NCBI GenBank assembly: GCA_037481695.1
Contig: JBBFLE010000008.1
Location: 99,919-163,918, forward strand
From: a bacterium
GTDB lineage: Bacteria > Desulfobacterota > Desulfocorpusculales > Desulfocorpusculum
DNA: 64,000 nt
Direction: 5' to 3'
Under the pieces are notes generated by a model. That model worked only from the letters and a program-made list of their open reading frames with translations. It did no database searches and was not told where the DNA came from. The translations under genes and the position numbers were made by a program. Below, piece after piece: positions 43,457 to 52,207 of this stretch (its first letter is position 1; each line of letters starts with the position of its first letter).

Positions 43457-46126
43457 ATGCTACTTCAAGATAAGAAACTCTTCGGCCCATTGAGTCTCTC
43501 AAGAAGAGCTGAGGCCATTTTGGCTTCAAGAGCCAGGCTGAGGCCCCGGCAGGATTCTACCTGTGGGGGGCTGCGAAGCCCGGAGGCCCAGGAGGGGGGT
43601 TGTGGTGTGGTAGGTTTTGCCTGCAATCTGAAGGTTAGAGGAAAGCACATCTTCTCTCCCTCTTTCCAGATGCATAACCGTGGAAACGGCAAAGGCGGTG
43701 GCATTGCAGCCGTGGGCCTGGATCCAGAACAGTTGGGGGTGGATGAAGAAACCCTGAAGAAGGATTTCCTGATCCAGATCGCCTTCATAGATCCCTCGGT
43801 GGTGCAAGACCTTGAGGAAGAATTCATAAGGCCTCATTTCAGAGTGGACCATCAGGCCTGGCTTCAGACCGTTGGGGATTATAGGGAAGTCCCAGGCCTG
43901 GAGATGGAACCCCCAAGGGTTAAGCGTTACTTTGTGCGTGTTTTGCCCGGGGTGCTGGAGAGGTTTCGGCAAGAGGTGGGCCTGGCCGATCTGGAGCTGG
44001 AAGATGTAGAAGAGGAATTTGTTTGCCAAAACACCTTCCAGATAAACATGCGCTACTATAGCTCCATGGGGGAAAAAAAGGCCTTTGTGCTTTCCCATGG
44101 AAGGGACATGATGATCCTGAAGATCGTGGGATATGCCGAGCAGGTCACCCAGTACTATTGCATGGAGGACCTAAGAGCCCACATCTGGATAGCCCACCAG
44201 CGCTATCCCACACGGGGCAGGGTCTGGCATCCGGGAGGAGCACATCCCTTTGTAGGTCTGGATGAAGCCCTTGTGCACAACGGTGATTTTGCAAATTACT
44301 TTGCGGTGGCTCAGTACCTGAGGCAAAGAAATATATATCCGCTTTTTCTTACCGACACAGAGGTTTCGGCACTGATGTTCGACCTCCTCCATAGAGTGTA
44401 CCGTTATCCTTTGGAATACATAATCGAGGCCCTGGCCCCAACCACAGAGATGGATTTTGACAGGCTCCCCCAGGCCAAAAAGCAAGTTTACAGAAGTATC
44501 CAGGCTTCTCACATCCAGGGCTCCCCGGACGGTCCATGGTTTTTCATCATAGCCAGGAACCTCCACAGACAAAACGCTTATCAGTTGATAGGCATCACGG
44601 ACACCTCCATGCTCAGGCCTCAGGTCTTTGCTCTTCAGATCAGCCAGGAAATTCAGATCGGACTGGTCTGCTCGGAGAAACAGGCCATTGACGCAACCCT
44701 GCAGAGCTTGGCCTCTGAGGACCACCGTTTTGGAAAGGTAGCGGATCTTTATTGGAACGCCAGGGGTGGCAGCTATACAGATGGTGGGGCCTTCATTTTC
44801 ACAGTAAAGGGCAAGGAATCAGAAGGCTCGGAACTGGTGTGTACCGACAAGTTTGGACGCCGAATCACGGTTGAGGAGCATGCGCCTGCCCTGGAGGCAA
44901 GGGGAAAGCTCAGGGCTTCTCCTTTGGTGGCGGAGATCAGAAAACCCCTGGACCAATTCCTTTACGATCAGGATCCCCTTTCAGGCTTCACCTTTTTGTC
45001 CCAAAGGATGAGGGCACTGAATTACTCGCAGCTTCTCAGCATAGTAGATCATTTGGTTAACCTGGGTAGAGACCAGGAGATGCTGGATGGGGTCATAGGA
45101 GTCTTGACCCTTCTTCTGGACAGGCGGTATCCCACGGGGGAAAAAAGAAGGCGCTCAGTGGTGGAGATGATCCTGGAGGGCCTGGACAGAATCTTCAGAA
45201 CCCTTCCTGTACTAAACGGAGCAGTGGGTTACAGGTTCTCCAGGATAGACTTTTCAAACAGGGGCAACCTCAGGCCCCCCGAGGAGGGGGAAGAGGTCCT
45301 GGTGGTTGATGCAGGGGACTTTCCTCCAGAAGGAGAGGACTGCGACGCAAGACTCATTTGCCGTGCCCATGCCTTGGGCTGGAAGCGCTTCATCGGTTAT
45401 GGATACAGGGGACAGAGATTCTTGGGCTGCGGGCTTGGGCCTGACACAAGAGGTGTGCGCATTGACGCATATGGCAGCACAGGCGATTACCTGGGCTCAG
45501 GGATGGACGGCATGGAGATACAGGTGCATGGAAACGGCCAGGACCAGTTGGGTCAGATTCTCAAGGCAGGCAAGCTGGTGGTACACGGGGATGTGGGCCA
45601 AACCTTCATGTATGGAGCCAAGGGAGGGGAGGTTTACGTGCTGGGGAACGCTGCCGGAAGACCTCTCATAAATGCTGTGGGAAGACCGAGGGTAGTCATA
45701 AACGGGACTGCTCTGGATTTTTTGGCCGAGTCCTTCATGGCAGGAGATCCTCACAAAGGGGGCGGCTTCGTGGTGTTGAACGGCCTGCAGGTGGACAGCC
45801 AGGGTAATGTTTTCCCCCAGCCTACCCCGTACCCGGGTTCCAACCTTTTTTCTCTAGCCTCAGGCGGAGCTATTTTTGTGAGGGATCCTCACAGGCAGCT
45901 GGTGCAGGAGCAGTTAAACGGCGGGGAGTTCCTTCCCTTCACCGAGGAGGACTGGAACCTTATCCTGCCCTACCTAAAGGAAAACGAGGAGCTTTTCGGC
46001 ATCTCCATAACGGATCACCTGCTCAGGGTGCAAGGTGAAAGCCTTCCGCCGGCCGAGGTATACAGGACCATCAGGCCCAGGAAAAGCTCTGTGCTTTCAG
46101 GTGATGGCTTGGAGGAATGGGAATGA
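43457..46126 (+). CDS. Glutamate-synthase-like glutaminase plus GXGXG beta-helix protein
   Basis: A protein of about 889 residues joining a class II glutamine amidotransferase domain with the GXGXG domain of GltB. The amidotransferase starts near GGCGVVGFACN; the nucleophile Cys is not at the mature N-terminus unless the first 50 or so residues are removed. Residues such as HQRYPTRGRVWHPGGAHPF and HNGDFAN match the glutamine site. The C-terminal repeats YGSTGDYLGSGM, QVHGNGQDQLGQ and VHGDVGQTFMYGAKGG are the beta-helix. The frame opens at 43331; ATG 43457 has GGGAGAA upstream. It completes a three-subunit glutamate-synthase-like set with the two genes before it. Confidence 0.82.
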   Translation: MLLQDKKLFGPLSLSRRAEAILASRARLRPRQDSTCGGLRSPEAQEGGCGVVGFACNLKVRGKHIFSPSFQMHNRGNGKGGGIAAVGLDPEQLGVDEETLKKDFLIQIAFIDPSVVQDLEEEFIRPHFRVDHQAWLQTVGDYREVPGLEMEPPRVKRYFVRVLPGVLERFRQEVGLADLELEDVEEEFVCQNTFQINMRYYSSMGEKKAFVLSHGRDMMILKIVGYAEQVTQYYCMEDLRAHIWIAHQRYPTRGRVWHPGGAHPFVGLDEALVHNGDFANYFAVAQYLRQRNIYPLFLTDTEVSALMFDLLHRVYRYPLEYIIEALAPTTEMDFDRLPQAKKQVYRSIQASHIQGSPDGPWFFIIARNLHRQNAYQLIGITDTSMLRPQVFALQISQEIQIGLVCSEKQAIDATLQSLASEDHRFGKVADLYWNARGGSYTDGGAFIFTVKGKESEGSELVCTDKFGRRITVEEHAPALEARGKLRASPLVAEIRKPLDQFLYDQDPLSGFTFLSQRMRALNYSQLLSIVDHLVNLGRDQEMLDGVIGVLTLLLDRRYPTGEKRRRSVVEMILEGLDRIFRTLPVLNGAVGYRFSRIDFSNRGNLRPPEEGEEVLVVDAGDFPPEGEDCDARLICRAHALGWKRFIGYGYRGQRFLGCGLGPDTRGVRIDAYGSTGDYLGSGMDGMEIQVHGNGQDQLGQILKAGKLVVHGDVGQTFMYGAKGGEVYVLGNAAGRPLINAVGRPRVVINGTALDFLAESFMAGDPHKGGGFVVLNGLQVDSQGNVFPQPTPYPGSNLFSLASGGAIFVRDPHRQLVQEQLNGGEFLPFTEEDWNLILPYLKENEELFGISITDHLLRVQGESLPPAEVYRTIRPRKSSVLSGDGLEEWE

Positions 46127-46217
46127 TCTGGTAAGGGGCCCCATGCTCCAGATGTTCCCTGTTCGGTGTAGGTGGTTGATGGGGATCCAAGACATTCCAG
46201 CACAAGAAACAGAAGTG

Positions 46218-46463
46218 TTACCAAGGATGTTGGGGTGGGAGCTGCTTTCCTTGAAACATGGTCAGTTCCCAGATATCCTCGTCCCGTAAGTGACAAAGCA
46301 AGTACATGTTCCCATCATCGGCCTTCACCTTGAAATAGTCATGGTTTTCCCCGTACCATCTATCTAGGATCTCTTGCACTTTTAACTCCTTTTGGCCCAA
46401 ACGAAAGCGAACCGGCCTTTCATCGGCTTTATATCCGCTGTAGCAGCTAACCTCGATCTTCAT
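46218..46463 (-). CDS. Small conserved hypothetical protein
   Basis: An 81-residue protein, predicted mostly beta: MKIEVSCYSGYKADERPVRF, LKVQEILDRWYGENHDYFKV and DGNMYLLCHLRDEDIWEL. It has no membrane segment and no clear motif, but the pattern is protein-like and matches the kind of short conserved protein often found in this group. AGGTGA precedes the ATG. It sits alone between the glutamate-synthase-like operon and the Memo gene, on the opposite strand. Confidence 0.6.
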   Translation of the reverse strand: MKIEVSCYSGYKADERPVRFRLGQKELKVQEILDRWYGENHDYFKVKADDGNMYLLCHLRDEDIWELTMFQGKQLPPQHPW

Positions 46464-46657
46464 GGGTTTTCACCTAAAAAATCTTTTTGGAAGAAAAGCC
46501 TCCAGAGCCATTTTTACCTCCCAATACCAAAAAGAAAAGGCCTCTACCCTCCTTTTCTTATTTTCACCCATGGCCTGGCTCATCCAGTGGCTTTTGATAG
46601 ATAGGGATCAGAGGAATCCTGTTGACCGCACAGATGCTCTGGGGGATACTCACTGCC

Positions 46658-47893
46658 ATGGAGGAACAACGTCCCAGAATTAGACCCGGCGTCGAACTGT
46701 TGCCCACCTTGCACCAGGGCCAGCAGGCCTTTGTACTTCGCGACCGGTGGGGAATTTCCCCGGATTTGGTGCTGAAGGATAAAGGCGCACTAATTCTGTC
46801 CTTGATGGATGGAGTCAACGACCTTAGGGATATTCAGGTAATGTTGATGAGACGCTGGGGGCTGGCCCTTGTGGGGATGGAAGAGTTGAAAGAGTTGATT
46901 GAGAATCTGGACGCTCATTTTCTCTTGGACAATCAGAGATTTCAACTCAGGAAAAAGGAGCTTGTCCAAGAGTTTAGAAACGCCGTGGTTCGACTACCGG
47001 CTCACGCAGGTAGCGCCTATCCTGCCCAGCCTGGACCGCTCCAGGATTATTTGAAGGCTCTTTTGGGTGTTTCAGAGGCCGGTCGGGAGTCCTTAAGCGC
47101 AGATCTGCAGAGTCCGCCGTCTGGCCTGGTCCTGCCCCACATAGACTTGGAGCGTGGAGGAAGCTGTTACGCCAAGGGGTACGCTGTCCTGAAACCCTTC
47201 GTAAAGGATTTCGATCTTTTCGTCATCCTGGGGACCTGTCATCTTCCCATGGAATCGCCTATTTGCCTGACAGACAAGACATTTCGGACACCCCTGGGGG
47301 ATGTGCACAGCGCGCAAGATCTGGTCAGAGAGGTTTGCCGGTTGGCAGGCCGGGACCTTTTCGCCGAGGAACTGGTTCATAAGGTAGAACACAGTGTGGA
47401 GATACAGGTCGTGCTTCTTCGGTTCTTGGCGGGGGAAACATGCAATTCCTTCAGAATCCTTCCGGTGTTACTGGGAGGGTTTCACCGCATGATGGAGAAT
47501 CGGGAGCTTCCTTCCGCAGACCCTGAGCTGGAAGCCGGGATAAGAGCTCTCAAGGAAGTTTTGAATAACTACCCGGGCAGGGCGTGTATAATAGCCAGCG
47601 CTGATCTGGCCCACCTGGGCCCGCAGTTCGGTGATCCTGGAGCCGTCTCGTACCCAGAGCTGGGCCGGGCTGAAAGAGAAGATTTGAGCATGCTCCAGTG
47701 GGTCATGAAAGGCAACCCGGATGGGTTTTACCGTCACATCATGGCAGAAGGTGACCGACGGCGCATATGCGGTCTTCCTCCCATTTATGTTTGGCTTCGT
47801 GTCCTGGAGGGCAAAGAGGTGAGGCTCATAGACTACGCTCAAGCTCATCACCCCCAATGTACAGTCACCTTTGCCAGCCTGGGAGCCTGGTGA
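46658..47893 (+). CDS. Memo-family protein (AmmeMemoRadiSam system B) with an extra N-terminal domain
   Basis: A 411-residue protein. Residues about 120-411 are a Memo domain: AHAGSAYPAQP, GLVLPHIDLERGG, FVILGTCHLPMES, KVEHSVEIQVVLLRFL and IIASADLAHLGPQF, including the His/Asp/Cys-type cleft residues. Residues 1 to about 110 are an added helical part (GISPDLVLKDKGALILSLMD) that resembles a PqqD-like fold. Related systems pair Memo with AMMECR1 and a radical-SAM enzyme; those genes are not in the window. Start ATG 46658 is chosen over 46622 because GGGGGA lies just before it. Confidence 0.85.
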   Translation: MEEQRPRIRPGVELLPTLHQGQQAFVLRDRWGISPDLVLKDKGALILSLMDGVNDLRDIQVMLMRRWGLALVGMEELKELIENLDAHFLLDNQRFQLRKKELVQEFRNAVVRLPAHAGSAYPAQPGPLQDYLKALLGVSEAGRESLSADLQSPPSGLVLPHIDLERGGSCYAKGYAVLKPFVKDFDLFVILGTCHLPMESPICLTDKTFRTPLGDVHSAQDLVREVCRLAGRDLFAEELVHKVEHSVEIQVVLLRFLAGETCNSFRILPVLLGGFHRMMENRELPSADPELEAGIRALKEVLNNYPGRACIIASADLAHLGPQFGDPGAVSYPELGRAEREDLSMLQWVMKGNPDGFYRHIMAEGDRRRICGLPPIYVWLRVLEGKEVRLIDYAQAHHPQCTVTFASLGAW

Positions 47894-47984
47894 GGGTTCC
47901 TCAGGGAGACCAGGAAGGCTCAGCTTGGTTTTTGGCTGACCTACAAAAGATTGGAAGCATACTGCCTCAAAAGGCATGGGGGGA

Positions 47985-48719
47985 TCATCCCTTGTTACCC
48001 TTTCTTCTTTCCCTTTTCCAGTGAGGATCCCTTTTCCTTCTCTGGGAGGCGTTTTTGCCTGAAGTCATGTCCTTGGGGAGATCCAAGAAAAAAGAGCCGG
48101 GGGTGGGCGGCCCAGGGGCCTTGAATGGTGGAGGCTTGGGCACGTGTCTCTCCTTCTGAGTCACAGGAGGTCCTTCCAGGAATTCCGGTGGGACTTGTTC
48201 CACCAGGAACAAGTCACCCTGGATGGCAAAAAAAACCATGTTTCCTTTGGAAGCCTCTTGGGCCTTGACCTGGATGATGACGGGATTAGGGTCCCTTCTC
48301 CTTCCAATTCTCATGGCCAGCTCCTGAGTTCTAGACAAAACCACCCAGGATCCTTTAAAGGGCTTGAGGCCTTTTTCCATGACCACCGCATGCGCCCGCG
48401 GCCTGACCCCGCAGTAGAGCCTTTGAGGAGGCTCGGTTACGGGCCTGGGGGTGAAATCTCTCTTGGGAGTCCTCCAGCGTATCCTATCCCCCACAATTTC
48501 CAGGTCTTCTCTGAAACCAGCGTGAAGAAGCTCGTTTAGGTGGCCTTGCCCCAGGAAACGCCATTCCTGCTCTTCTCTGAGAGCCTGAAACAGCTCTTTC
48601 AAAGAGACAAAACCCTCCGGATCGGGCACCAGGCCGAACTCCTCGGGACAGACTCCCAGCACATAGAACAAGTACTTGGCAAGTCTCTGTATCTGTTTCT
48701 TGTTCAAGGCTATCTCCAC
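47985..48719 (-). CDS. KptA/Tpt1-like RNA 2'-phosphotransferase fold, probably altered active site
   Basis: A 244-residue protein whose first 185 residues follow the KptA layout: KKQIQRLAKYLFYVLGVCPE and LVPDPEGFVSLKELFQALRE (winged helix), then LYCGVRPRAHAVVMEKGLKP, AMRIGRRRDPNPVIIQV and DLFLVEQVPPEFLEG (ADP-ribosyltransferase fold). In active enzymes the motifs are roughly LRHxPE, YHGT and HVHLS; here they read VLGVCPE, YCGV and SWVVLS, so an Arg and two His appear lost. The C-terminal 60 residues are basic and Pro-rich. It may bind RNA or NAD without the usual reaction. It lies just upstream of the tRNA genes, in opposite orientation. Confidence 0.7.
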   Translation of the reverse strand: MEIALNKKQIQRLAKYLFYVLGVCPEEFGLVPDPEGFVSLKELFQALREEQEWRFLGQGHLNELLHAGFREDLEIVGDRIRWRTPKRDFTPRPVTEPPQRLYCGVRPRAHAVVMEKGLKPFKGSWVVLSRTQELAMRIGRRRDPNPVIIQVKAQEASKGNMVFFAIQGDLFLVEQVPPEFLEGPPVTQKERHVPKPPPFKAPGPPTPGSFFLDLPKDMTSGKNASQRRKRDPHWKRERRKGNKG

Positions 48720-48770
48720 TGAGCTGAGCCTTGACCGTGCCTCCCACAGATCGTATCATGTTTCTCGCGT

Positions 48771-48847
48771 GGCGGTGTAGCTCAGTCGGTCAGAGCATGC
48801 GGCTCATATCCGCAGAGTCCGGGGTTCGAAGCCCTGCACCGCCACCA
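48771..48847 (+). tRNA. tRNA-Met (anticodon CAT)
   Basis: A complete cloverleaf: acceptor GGCGGTG/CACCGCC, D-arm GCTC...GAGC, anticodon stem GCGG/CCGC with loop CTCATAT, T-arm CCGGG-TTCGAAG-CCC-type, discriminator A and encoded CCA. The GGCGGTG acceptor is typical of elongator tRNA-Met; a CAT anticodon can also mean tRNA-Ile read after lysidine modification, so this stays slightly open. Confidence 0.9.
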
Positions 48848-49104
48848 ACTCTCTTCCTACAAGAACCAGGCATCCTGTTGAAACCCCCCCATAGGCCCCG
48901 GAGCAAGAAAGCAAAGACCCACAACCCACCAGCACAGGAGAAAAAGCACTGGCTTTGGATGTGGGCTCTTTACAGGCAGAATCTGCCTTGGTATAAATAG
49001 ATGTCTAAAAGGCTGAGTCATTTCTCCAGCGGTGAGGGAGGCGTAGCAGGATTCCAAAGGTCTAATTTCTATTTATGCGGGCAAGGGGGTTTAAGGAAAA
49101 ACCT

Positions 49105-50781
49105 TCAGGACCCCTTTGCAGGAATGGATAAGATCGAGGTAATTGTTCCCCGATAGCTCAACCGGCAGAGCGGGTGGCTGTTAACCACTAGGTTGTAGGT
49201 TCGAGTCCTACTCGGGGAGCCAAAATATTCAAAAGGTAGAACTTCTCTCGTGAGTGGTTCTACCTTTTTTGTTTCAAGAGGGATGGTGTACTCAATGGCC
49301 ACCTGGGGCAGGTTCACCTCGATCCGCTTCACGAAGGAGCGGAGGAAGGACTTTTGCTCCAAGATGGACCCCTTGCCGAGGAGAGCCCTCAGGTCTTCCA
49401 CATACGCCCTGACTACAGGAGCATCTAGAAGTTCCACCTTGGTATCCCTGATGCACTCTACAAGCGCAAGCCGTTTCCCCTCCAGATCATCTATCTGTTC
49501 CCGTAGCTCCTTGATCCGGGGGGCCAGATCCTCCACCTCGAGTTTCCCTGTCTCCAGGGCGCTATAGAGTTTGTGAAGCCTCTCCCTCAAATCCTCTAAT
49601 TGGCCGTTTATCACAGCTAGCCTATCCTCATACTCATCCTTTGCCTGGGCGATTTCCTCATTGGTCAGCCTCACCAATTCCGCCAGATTCTCCTCTGTCA
49701 GGATATTGGCCTTGACCCGGTCAATGATGAAAGCCTCCAGCAGATCTTTTTTGATAAGCCCGGCATCGCAGACATCCTTTCCTCGTTTGTAATAGTTCTG
49801 ACAGGCATAGTAGAAAAACCTAGACGACTTCGCCGCACAGCCGACCATCCCCAAGCCGCACTTTCCGCAGTAGAGTATCCCGGTCAACAGGTAATCGCTG
49901 TTGATGGTGCGCGGATGCGTAATAGCCGGGCTTCTCTCGTTTAGGAGTTCCTGCACCTTCTCAAAGGTCTTCCGGTCAATTATGGCCGGGTGGTTGTTCT
50001 CAATGCGGATGACCTCGTGGGGATCTTTGGGCCTGGATTTGCCCTGACCCTTGTTCTGCCGGTTCCAAAGCAGGGTTCCGGTATAGACCTCATTTTTCAG
50101 GATGTAGTAGACACCATTCTTATTCCACGGCTTGCCTGAATTGGTTTTCAGTCCCTCCCCGTTCAAGGTTTTGGCTATGTCCTTAGCCCCCATGCCGTTC
50201 ACACACATTTGAAAGATACGCTGGATAATCGGAGCGAAGGCCTCATCCCGTTCAAGCCGGGTCTTCTCATTGGCCCCGTCCATGACCTTTTTTGCCGTGT
50301 AACCGATAGGGACAGTTCCTCCGTTGTGGTAGCCTCTCCATGCATTTTCTTTCATTCCTCGGATGGTATCCTGCGCCAAGTTGATCGAGTAGAACTCATC
50401 AATGACCTCGATCATTCCCTCCAAGAGCTTCCCTGCCGGGGTCTCGTCCACCTGCTCATTGATGGAGATAACCGAGATGCCGTATTTGCGGAGGAGGGAC
50501 TTGTAGATGATGGAGTCTTCCCGGTTTCGTGCGAAGCGGGAAAGCTTCCATACGAGGATAGCGTCAAAAAACTTGTGTTTCTGCTTGCCAAGAGCGACCA
50601 TCTCCTTGAAGGCAGGCCGGTTGGCGGAGCGGGCGCTTTCCGCTTCGTCCACAAACTCCTTGTAAACCTCCCAGCCTCTTTCCAACGCATACTTGCGCAG
50701 GGCTTTCAGTTGGGCGGCTATGGATAAGTCCTTCTCCGCCTGCTTTTCCGAGGAAACACGGGCATACAAAACGACCCTCAT
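49105..50781 (-). CDS. Large serine recombinase (integrase) with a host-encoded C-terminal tail
   Basis: A 558-residue site-specific recombinase. The resolvase domain has the catalytic Ser in VVLYARVSSEKQAE and the Arg residues in WKLSRFARNRED. The recombinase domain (about 165-265), a zinc ribbon (LYCGKCGLGMVGC...YYACQNYYKRGKDVC, about 297-330) and a long coiled coil (about 365-440) follow, as in phage and ICE integrases. The last 38 or so residues (from SPSRTRTYNLVVNSHPLC) come from reading through the tRNA-Asn gene into flanking chromosome. It overlaps the ImmA gene by four bases. Confidence 0.93.
   Translation of the reverse strand: MRVVLYARVSSEKQAEKDLSIAAQLKALRKYALERGWEVYKEFVDEAESARSANRPAFKEMVALGKQKHKFFDAILVWKLSRFARNREDSIIYKSLLRKYGISVISINEQVDETPAGKLLEGMIEVIDEFYSINLAQDTIRGMKENAWRGYHNGGTVPIGYTAKKVMDGANEKTRLERDEAFAPIIQRIFQMCVNGMGAKDIAKTLNGEGLKTNSGKPWNKNGVYYILKNEVYTGTLLWNRQNKGQGKSRPKDPHEVIRIENNHPAIIDRKTFEKVQELLNERSPAITHPRTINSDYLLTGILYCGKCGLGMVGCAAKSSRFFYYACQNYYKRGKDVCDAGLIKKDLLEAFIIDRVKANILTEENLAELVRLTNEEIAQAKDEYEDRLAVINGQLEDLRERLHKLYSALETGKLEVEDLAPRIKELREQIDDLEGKRLALVECIRDTKVELLDAPVVRAYVEDLRALLGKGSILEQKSFLRSFVKRIEVNLPQVAIEYTIPLETKKVEPLTREVLPFEYFGSPSRTRTYNLVVNSHPLCRLSYRGTITSILSIPAKGS
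49147..49222 (+). tRNA. tRNA-Asn (anticodon GTT), 3' end used as the integration site
   Basis: A complete cloverleaf with acceptor TCCCCGA/TCGGGGA, anticodon stem GTGGC-type with loop CTGTTAA, T-loop TTCGAGT, discriminator G and encoded CCA. The integrative element with the serine recombinase begins right after its CCA, and the recombinase frame runs antisense through it. The 300 bases between the two tRNAs hold no gene I can support. Confidence 0.95.
49235..49270 (+). terminator. Intrinsic terminator downstream of tRNA-Asn, inside the recombinase gene
   Basis: GGTAGAAC (49235-49242) pairs with GTTCTACC (49257-49264) and is followed by TTTTTT. It serves the plus-strand tRNA although it lies in the element's DNA and encodes part of the recombinase tail on the minus strand. 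Confidence 0.85.
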
Positions 50782-51734
50782 ACGATCACCCCATTTTTGA
50801 AATCGAGCTTTAGCTGGCAGTCAGGAAGCCACAACAACACAAGGATCATCCCGCTCCTGAGGGGGACGCACTCGGCGTTATAGGCCCACTTAGCCGATGA
50901 TCGGACGACCGAGGCGGGTATCTCATCCTGAAGCGGTCTCCCCGACGCCCACGCCTCAAAGACGGGATTGCCTTCCTCAATCCCCGTCCCTGGGGCAATA
51001 TATTTGGGGAAGCGGTGGGACTTGACGAAGTATTTGACCTTGAGCGGATAGCGTTTGTCATCCTCAACGGGTAAGGGCTTGGGCGGCATCCTGAACGGAA
51101 AGGGCAACTGGCCGGGCGGAGTATGGGCTTGCACAATGGTTTTGGGTTTCTGATTCTCCGATGGTTCTATCATGACGATCCCACAGGGGCCCGGGTGAGT
51201 ATAGGCATACCGTATGGCCGTTGCCTCCAGGGAAGCTACATAGCGGGATCGCAACTGCTCGATGGCGGAGATGCTGGTCTCCAAGCTCAGGGCATCTTCA
51301 ACGAACATCTCTCTGGGCATGAGAAATTCTGATCCGCACCCGAAAGCTTCCCGCTCAATGCGGTTCCGCACCATGGGGTCAAGATTTTTTTCGCTGCACA
51401 GGTAGTCATACTCATTATGCCAGGGAATAACTGCATGGCCGCACTCGTGGAAGATGCTCAAGCGCTTCCGCTCAAGTAGGGTGTCTCCATGCACCCAGAT
51501 GCGGGACTTTCCATTGGTCTTTCGCTGAAGCCAGGCGCAGGCGGTCTTGATGATGTCAAGAAGTCCCTGACTTTGAGGGATGCTGTTAAGCGAAAACTCT
51601 TTAAGCTCCAAATTCAAATAATCCAACACCGTCTTTTCACAGATCGGCGGCTCCTTGAGTCCGCATTCCCGGAGAATCTTTCGGGCGTAAAGAGCGGGAT
51701 CTTTGCCCAGGTAGTTGTCGAAGGTGAACTTCAT
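50778..51734 (-). CDS. ImmA/IrrE-type zinc metallopeptidase
   Basis: A 318-residue protein with the zinc motif FHECGHAVIPW (HExxH, about 94-104) and a downstream Glu in EREAFGCGSEFLMP, the gluzincin-like layout of ImmA/IrrE. In conjugative elements and phages ImmA cleaves the neighbouring XRE repressor after DNA damage, which induces excision. The XRE gene overlaps it by four bases upstream and the recombinase follows by four bases, so the three form one coupled operon. Confidence 0.88.
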   Translation of the reverse strand: MKFTFDNYLGKDPALYARKILRECGLKEPPICEKTVLDYLNLELKEFSLNSIPQSQGLLDIIKTACAWLQRKTNGKSRIWVHGDTLLERKRLSIFHECGHAVIPWHNEYDYLCSEKNLDPMVRNRIEREAFGCGSEFLMPREMFVEDALSLETSISAIEQLRSRYVASLEATAIRYAYTHPGPCGIVMIEPSENQKPKTIVQAHTPPGQLPFPFRMPPKPLPVEDDKRYPLKVKYFVKSHRFPKYIAPGTGIEEGNPVFEAWASGRPLQDEIPASVVRSSAKWAYNAECVPLRSGMILVLLWLPDCQLKLDFKNGVIV

Positions 51735-52087
51735 CGCTTTCCCCTCTCCTTCTTTTCTTCCTGCTCCTCAAGGAAGCGGACAAAGTTTTCCAACTGCCTC
51801 CTCCCGCTAGCGGACAGCTTCTCATAGCCCCTGAAGATGTATTGAGCGGTAGGGTCCGAGTGGACAATATCGTTGGGCGTAAGCTTGTCGGTCTTGTCCA
51901 CCAGATAGTCCACCGTAATCCCTAGCGCCTTCGCCAGCCGCTTCAGGGCCTCCGACTTCAATTCCTTTACCTGTCCGCTCTCAATCCGGGAGATGGTGGC
52001 CTGGGTGATTCCAGAGGCTTCCGCCAATTGCTTCTGGTTCATCCCCAGCTTTTGTCTCGTTTGTCTAACTTTCTCTCCAAGGGTCAT
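51731..52087 (-). CDS. XRE-family repressor paired with ImmA
   Basis: A 118-residue helix-turn-helix protein: VRQTRQKLGMNQKQLAEASG, ITQATISRIESGQ and LKRLAKALGITVDYLV (about 6-65). A C-terminal part (about 75-118) probably dimerises or is the ImmA cleavage region. The start is ATG 52087, eight bases after GGAGG; an ATG at 52093 is too close. It is likely the master repressor of the element, facing a second XRE gene across a shared regulatory gap. Confidence 0.88.
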   Translation of the reverse strand: MTLGEKVRQTRQKLGMNQKQLAEASGITQATISRIESGQVKELKSEALKRLAKALGITVDYLVDKTDKLTPNDIVHSDPTAQYIFRGYEKLSASGRRQLENFVRFLEEQEEKKERGKR

Positions 52088-52118
52088 GGCCATCGCCTCC
52101 TTTCATCGTTACAATCAT

Positions 52119-52147
52119 AATATACATTAGTGTAAGTAATTTGTCAA
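52119..52147 (-). promoter_or_regulatory. Promoter of the XRE-ImmA-recombinase operon
   Basis: On the minus strand TTGACA (52147-52142) and TATATT (52124-52119) are 17 bases apart. TACA-CTAA-TGTA within the spacer is a possible repressor half-site pair. Confidence 0.75.
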
Positions 52148-52207
52148 GTTTTTTCTGAAAGATCGGACAGGGCTGTCTGTCCTACACGACTTTTTGAGAG
52201 AAAAGAC

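Noticed and set aside
38366..46126. Ordinary GOGAT (gltBD) for ammonium assimilation
   Set aside because: The subunits are split as in archaeal types, one is eroded, no NADPH-binding gltD is present, and metVF-mvhD genes share the operon.
48731..49000. 89-residue frame over tRNA-Met
   Set aside because: It reads through a complete tRNA gene; its start has no support.
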